DNA from: Prostheceraeus crozeri
Taxonomy: Eukaryota; Platyhelminthes; Polycladida; Euryleptidae
Direction of reading: 5' to 3'
NCBI GenBank assembly: GCA_907163375.1
Contig: CAJQUW010002986.1
Span: 190,001-254,000 of the forward strand
Length of the DNA: 64,000 nt
Shown: in pieces, positions 59,834 to 64,000 of the stretch
Numbering within the stretch: position 1 is the stretch's first letter
Layout: each line of letters opens with the position of its first letter
Made by a program: the position numbers and the translations under genes
Notes under the pieces: model-generated
Seen by the model: the letters and a program-made list of their open reading frames with translations, nothing else
Told to the model about the DNA's origin: nothing
The model's database searches: none

Positions 59834-60680
59834 ATTAGAAGTCAAACAAGATACCAACTGCAAACTTTTAAACACAGGCTTTGAGAGAATATTAAAATAC
59901 TCCAAATCGCACTGAGTCGCGCAAAACAGAATCGCACCTTTTAACTTCTGCGCAGTGGTTTATCTATCATTGTGATACGACTCTAAATATGGGGCTTGGT
60001 AAGAATTCGATTCCGGAACTATAGAACCAGTTAAAAATCCAACATCAATTCACCTTAAACTAAGAAGATCAAATCATGCTAGCTTGAAGAAGTGAAAACG
60101 GCTTGCTTTGAACAATTCGAATATTACAATTTTTTCCAAATTTTTTCTCTGTACCGATAAGTGAGCCACTCAGTGGAGACATCAGTCAGCAACCAAGTCA
60201 ACAGAGCTCTATCCTTTCTGAAGCAAAGCGCAAGAAAATTACCGTCAACAGATGGTTGATGGCTGACAATAAGAAAAAAATATAGACCCAATGTTTGACA
60301 TCAGCAGACGATGATGAACATCAGATCTATGCGTGTAAAATTTACTTGCAAATAAAATGATTTAATATTGTGCTGCATATTTAGCTGCGAAATGGGAACA
60401 TACCTGGATGGCTGGTTTTCATCCAACATCAGAAATCAGCAGGCCTATTTACTTGACCTTCTTTAAACTTGCAAGAATTCGAAAATTGATTATATCGGTA
60501 TAAAGTTCTATTATTACCATTTGATAATAGTATTTTAATCGAACATAAATCCGGTTCCGGTTTCGAGCGTCAAAATCTAAAATATCAGGCAAACTTAGTA
60601 TTAAGAACCATGCTGGTATCAGTTTGGTACTCACACTAGACCGCACCAGGACTAAATGATCCAGCTTGATTTCCACGTTA
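59834..60680. other. AT-rich non-coding DNA
   Basis: Nothing recognisable. Confidence 0.4.
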
Positions 60681-60689
60681 TATGTAGCA

Positions 60690-61815
60690 GACGCAGAACA
60701 AGATTGTTTAAGTCTTTCAGTTCACTAGAAGTGAAGACTAATTCAAAACGATGGCAATTGCTGGAACTTAAAAAGCAAAAAGGAATTCCTGACACCTCAA
60801 AGAGACAAGAAAAATGTCGTGCGTCGTTTGCGGATTGCTGTAAATTCCATCAGAGTGCTTCGATTGACACCATTCCTTCAGATTCGAAGGACTCAAATAC
60901 AGGATGCTCGCGATCTTCTTGCGGATTTTTGACACTACTATTTCACTTCACGATAGGATAAGTTGCCAAGTGAGGGAAGAAACAGACAAAGCAGCATGGT
61001 GTGAAGGCATCTTGTTGAACAAAGTAGCCTACTTCCAGTCATGACACAACTACGAAATCAAACACGGATGTAGCAACAGGCTGGGATAGGCATCACCATC
61101 TGGGCTTTTGAAAGACGATAACTCTAGACATCAAAAATTGGATCGTTGAATTGCTAAGGGTAAGCCTACTCCCTGTTCTTCAAAAAGTGTACACGTGCCG
61201 ATGTTGAACGTTTGAGTATGGAGCCAGATACGAAATATCTAGTAAACACCGCATCCAAAACATTTGCACGACGGGCTATTTTTATTAGACAATATAAGCA
61301 CAGATCATTAATTATCGTGCTTATGAAGTTTCATCAAACGCCGTGAGCTTTGCATACTTTGCGTGATGAAGGTCACATGGAACACATTTTGTAACTTTTG
61401 AAATAAATGTAGTCCGTGGACTTCGATGTTTGGTCTGTTAAACGTAAAAAAACCCATGTAGCATTACTTAAATAGCAACTTATAAAATCCGCAAGAAGAT
61501 CACGAACAATATTTGCGCACAAGGTCCCTCGATAATGTTGGTCTTTCGGATCATTATTGAAGAAGACAGCAGGCGAACGAAAATTGGCTCATTGATGAAT
61601 TCATCACCCTCTTCCTAGCATTCCTCACTGAATGCAACTAGACAGGGATTTGTGACTGAAATGATATTTCAACACGCAGGCCACTCACTCACTGGGTGAT
61701 GTCCAAAAGCCGGCTGAAAGCTCATTGTTTGAGATGGTGTGTGCCATTTCCAATAGTGTGCGATGTACATCTCATCCCTTTTAGGTAGCGAAGACTGCCG
61801 AGTAGGTTGTCTAAT
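60690..61815. repeat. Dispersed repeat R, copy B, interrupted
   Basis: Same orientation as copy A (37350-37870). The first part, to about 60905, includes VVRRLRIAVNSIRVLRLTPF and LQIRR in one frame. The second part resumes at about 61508 (TTTGCGCACAAGG) and continues through GCCATTTCCAAT and AGGTTGTCTAATT. The break coincides with an insert bounded by inverted repeats. Confidence 0.6.
60906..61507. mobile_element. Insert with 24-bp inverted ends in repeat R copy B
   Basis: GCTCGCGATCTTCTTGCGGA at the left (60906-60929 in all) and its mirror at 61484-61507 pair at 22 of 24 positions. The segment is absent from copy A at the same point, so it is an insertion of about 600 bp in copy B. A target duplication could not be fixed. 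No coding capacity. Confidence 0.55.
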
Positions 61816-62230
61816 TTTGTGATAATAGCTCTATGATGCTTCGAATATATTTAATGTCATAGAAAAATATACAATCCGTGCAACACAGAATTTCAAGAAA
61901 TATGGGTTTCATAGTTCAATTTACAGCCTTCAAGTCGTTCGTGTAAAGGCAACAAAATGGCTTGTTCTTCGAAAATTCTGTACCTTAAAGAATTGAGAAC
62001 ATGATTTTTGTATATTCTTGTCTGTATGGTGAGAGAAGTCGTGAATATTGCATTGGAGGTCGTTCTGAATGGAGGTCGTTCGACTGGCTCAGCCAATCAT
62101 CGTAAACATTTCAGCTGACAACAGCTTTCGAGCGTTCCACACGACATAAATGAATAGCTCTTATATAGCTCCATTATGTGCACTAATTTCTGCTCTTAGC
62201 AATGTTAATGTGCAACCAAACCTTCTTTTT
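61816..62230. other. Intron-like DNA before the receptor exon
   Basis: Nothing recognised. It ends in the pyrimidine tract and acceptor CCTTCTTTTTCAG at 62221-62233. Confidence 0.45.
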
Positions 62231-62233
62231 CAG

Positions 62234-62433
62234 CTTTCATAAACACCAATAAATCGGTTGAAAAAACCCTCATACGCCAGTTGCTTAGAAAATACGAGAA
62301 GTTTGGTGTTGTTGGGCGGCCTGTTCAGAACTCAAGTCATTTGATCACCGTCAATTTTGGCATTGCCTTAGCACAAATTCTGGATCTCGACGAAAACAAG
62401 CAAATTCTTCGAACAAATTGCTGGTCTCGATAC
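62234..62433 (+). CDS. Nicotinic acetylcholine receptor subunit, exon 2 (N-terminal ligand-binding domain)
   Basis: A 200-nt exon lies between a strong acceptor (CCTTCTTTTTCAG) and a consensus donor (GTAAGT at 62434). It enters in phase 1 and leaves in phase 0. Its 66 full codons contain the start of a Cys-loop receptor extracellular domain: helix 1 (SVEKTLIRQLLRKYEKFG), the GRPV turn, then beta-strand blocks LITVNFGIALAQILDLDENK and QILRTNCW. This matches the family pattern LLxxYxxxxRPVxN...xVxFGxxLxQIxDxDExxQxLxTNxW. The exon end after TNCWSRY corresponds to the known exon 2/3 border of nAChR genes. The next exon should start with a WxD-type motif and probably lies beyond the window. The protein would be a pentameric ligand-gated ion channel subunit in the plasma membrane. 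Alpha or non-alpha type cannot be told here. Confidence 0.9.
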
Positions 62434-62673
62434 GTAAGTGTATAATTGATTTGATTTGATATGCACACTTTGCAAATGTGTCAAGTAAAGTCTGAAAACC
62501 TGTAAGGCCGATCGTCATTTTCGTTCATAAAATAGCTTTGTGCAAGGACCACACACAAACTTTTGAAAAATCTAAATTTGAGTTTTAAATTTAGAAATGT
62601 ACCGCGTGATCATTTGAAAAGTGCTCAGTGAAATGAATTGATTCTACCAATACGGATTACATGTTGCATAATA

Positions 62674-63703
62674 CAGGGTGGCGCACGTAAACCGCCGGAT
62701 TTTAAACTTTTATTACTCCTCAAATATTCATCCGATCGTCATGAAATTTCGACTCATACTAGTTTGGAGTATAGGATTTATGATGATTATACTTGTTGTA
62801 CTGAGACTTGTCAGAAAATTCTGATTCTATTGACCGAATGACATGTAGTAAAATTAACATACCTACAATGTATCTTAACATATATAAATTGTCTTTATCA
62901 ATAATGACCAAAACGAATCAAAGTAAATGTCATAGAAAACATTTATTAAATGAAAAACATAAGAAAAAAGTGTTAGTAGTCATCGAACTTCAACGTGTCC
63001 TCCTCCATTCTCGAGGACGGATTCGAGTCGCTTTTGGTAGGCCAGAGCAGTTTCTCGACACATTTCAATTGTCACTTCTTGAAATGCTTGTATGATGCGG
63101 TCCTTCAGGTCTTGCATGGATGTTGGCCGTGTATGGTAAACCTTGGACTTGACAAAACCCCACAAGAAGAAATCGCAAGGCGTCAGGTCAGGGGAATGCG
63201 GTGGCCAGGGCATGTTAGGAGATCCACGTCCCATCCATCTGTTAGGCATCTTCTTGTTCAACCACTCACGCACAGGAAGTCCCCAGTGTGGAGGTGCACC
63301 ATCCTGCATGAATATGATGCTCCTGCCTCTTCTGTCCGACTGCACCGCTGGCCAAAATTCCTTTTGTAGCATCTTGAGATACCAATCCTTGTTGACGGAG
63401 GTGTGGAAGAACGGTCCGTATATACCTGATTGACTGATTGCCGCCCAGACGGTGGTGCGTGGCGAGTGCATAGACTCTTGCTTGATCCAGTGAGGGTTTT
63501 GGTTGGCCCAATAACGACAATTGTGGCGATTCACCACACTACCACTGGTCAACAGGTTTGTGCGCCACGACTTTATTGTACGGGCATCCGGTGCTCTCGC
63601 GTTCGTGCCATACTCTGAATGATAAGCCTTTGTACCTCCACTGGACTCTTGAGCCATTCGTACCAAGCCGCGCATTTTGCTCGTTCTGCAACCGAATAAT
63701 CAT
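62674..63703 (-). mobile_element. DD42D mariner-related transposon, one end missing
   Basis: It starts after TA (62672-62673) with CAGGGTGGCGCACGTAAACC. The transposase runs on the minus strand from an ATG at 63703. No matching second terminus was seen before the end of the window. It lies just downstream of the receptor exon, thus probably in the next intron. Confidence 0.75.
62980..63703 (-). pseudogene. mariner-like (DD42D) transposase with internal deletion
   Basis: The start MDDYSVAERAKCAAWYEWLK and SPVEVQR is the N-terminal helix-turn-helix of the DUF4817 type. A frame change leads to ARAPDARTIKSWRTNLLTSG, which joins directly to NRHNCRYWANQNPHW. The second DNA-binding motif, and with it the first catalytic Asp, is missing. 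The remaining core has FMQDGAPPHW and SPDLTPCDFFLWGFVKSKVY with 42 residues between the two Asp residues, one more than the common DD41D spacing. It ends at 62980 with GGGHVEVR. Confidence 0.85.
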
Positions 63704-64000
63704 CCATTCTTCTATGTTCGATTCTTTTCAGATAGTGATTTAATCGTCGAATGGTATTTTATATGACATGGAAGTAACTGAACAATATTCACTTCAAGAC
63801 TGCGCACAATTCGTTGTGCAGAATACGATTCATGTTAAGTTAATTAACTTGATCTAGATTTCTAGATCTAGATCTAGGTCTTATAGTCTTGCTCTAGTGC
63901 AAGGAAACCCGGCATTTGAAAGAGGCTAATGCTGACCTAATACTCCTGTTTGCGCGTATGATTCCAAGCGATACCACTTGACAGTTATGCGCTCTGTGAT
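63704..64000. other. Window end, nothing recognised
   Basis: AT-rich, with a short palindromic CTAGATTTCTAGATCTAGATCTAG run near 63854-63877. No exon 3 of the receptor is visible. Confidence 0.4.

Noticed and set aside
1-64000. LTR retrotransposons, Polintons or virus copies
   Set aside because: No paired long direct repeats, primer-binding sites, or gag, integrase, capsid or envelope patterns were recognised.

Overview
This is an AT-rich window of animal nuclear DNA. Genes are sparse, introns are spliced (GT-AG), and mobile-element remnants are dense. The transposon mix (Tc1, mariner, a DD42D mariner relative, hAT, L2/CR1-like LINEs, foldback elements), frequent TAGGCCTA and ACATGTA words, and a nicotinic-type Cys-loop receptor exon suggest a marine invertebrate bilaterian. 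The phylum cannot be fixed from sequence alone. No LTR retrotransposon, Polinton or virus copy was recognised.

Host genes. (1) An intronless, intact cytochrome P450 of 505 codons lies at 55737-57254 (+). (2) A 200-bp exon at 62234-62433 (+) encodes the N-terminal ligand-binding part of a nicotinic acetylcholine receptor subunit. (3) A candidate first coding exon with a signal peptide lies at 20981-21107 (+). Its donor phase fits the receptor exon, so most of the window could be one intron of about 41 kb with the P450 nested inside. That link is an inference.

Layout. 814-6846: two adjacent foldback elements with 9-bp target duplications, built from modules of about 171 bp. One carries a LINE fragment. 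The other carries what looks like a last coding exon with its splice acceptor. 7.0-10.4 kb: a hairpin repeat and otherwise unrecognised AT-rich DNA. 10.4-13.5 kb: a truncated Tc1 element and a nearly whole mariner. 18.8-19.2 kb: a small inverted-repeat element. 23.2-24.5 kb: an inverted-repeat element filled with a 67-bp tandem array. 25.3-29.2 kb: two LINE remnants around a hAT copy. 32.1-32.7 kb: a foldback MITE. 40.2-41.4 kb: an internally deleted Tc1 element. 42.5-43.1 kb: an inverted duplication with a shortened tRNA-like unit. 43.9-51.2 kb: four further terminal-inverted-repeat elements and a perfect-looking hairpin. 53.7-55.4 kb: a small palindromic element and a LINE 3' end. 57.7-59.8 kb: a hAT C-terminal remnant and a hAT-type element. 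62.7-63.7 kb: a deleted DD42D element.

The most unusual signal is in the two foldback elements. Their modules share a 12-nt centre (ATGTGAAGTTAG) flanked by 8-bp arms. The arm sequence differs between the elements (TGGCGGTG...CACCGCCA versus TGGTACGG...CCGTACCA) but stays self-complementary in both. That looks like compensatory change, so the hairpin itself may be what is conserved.
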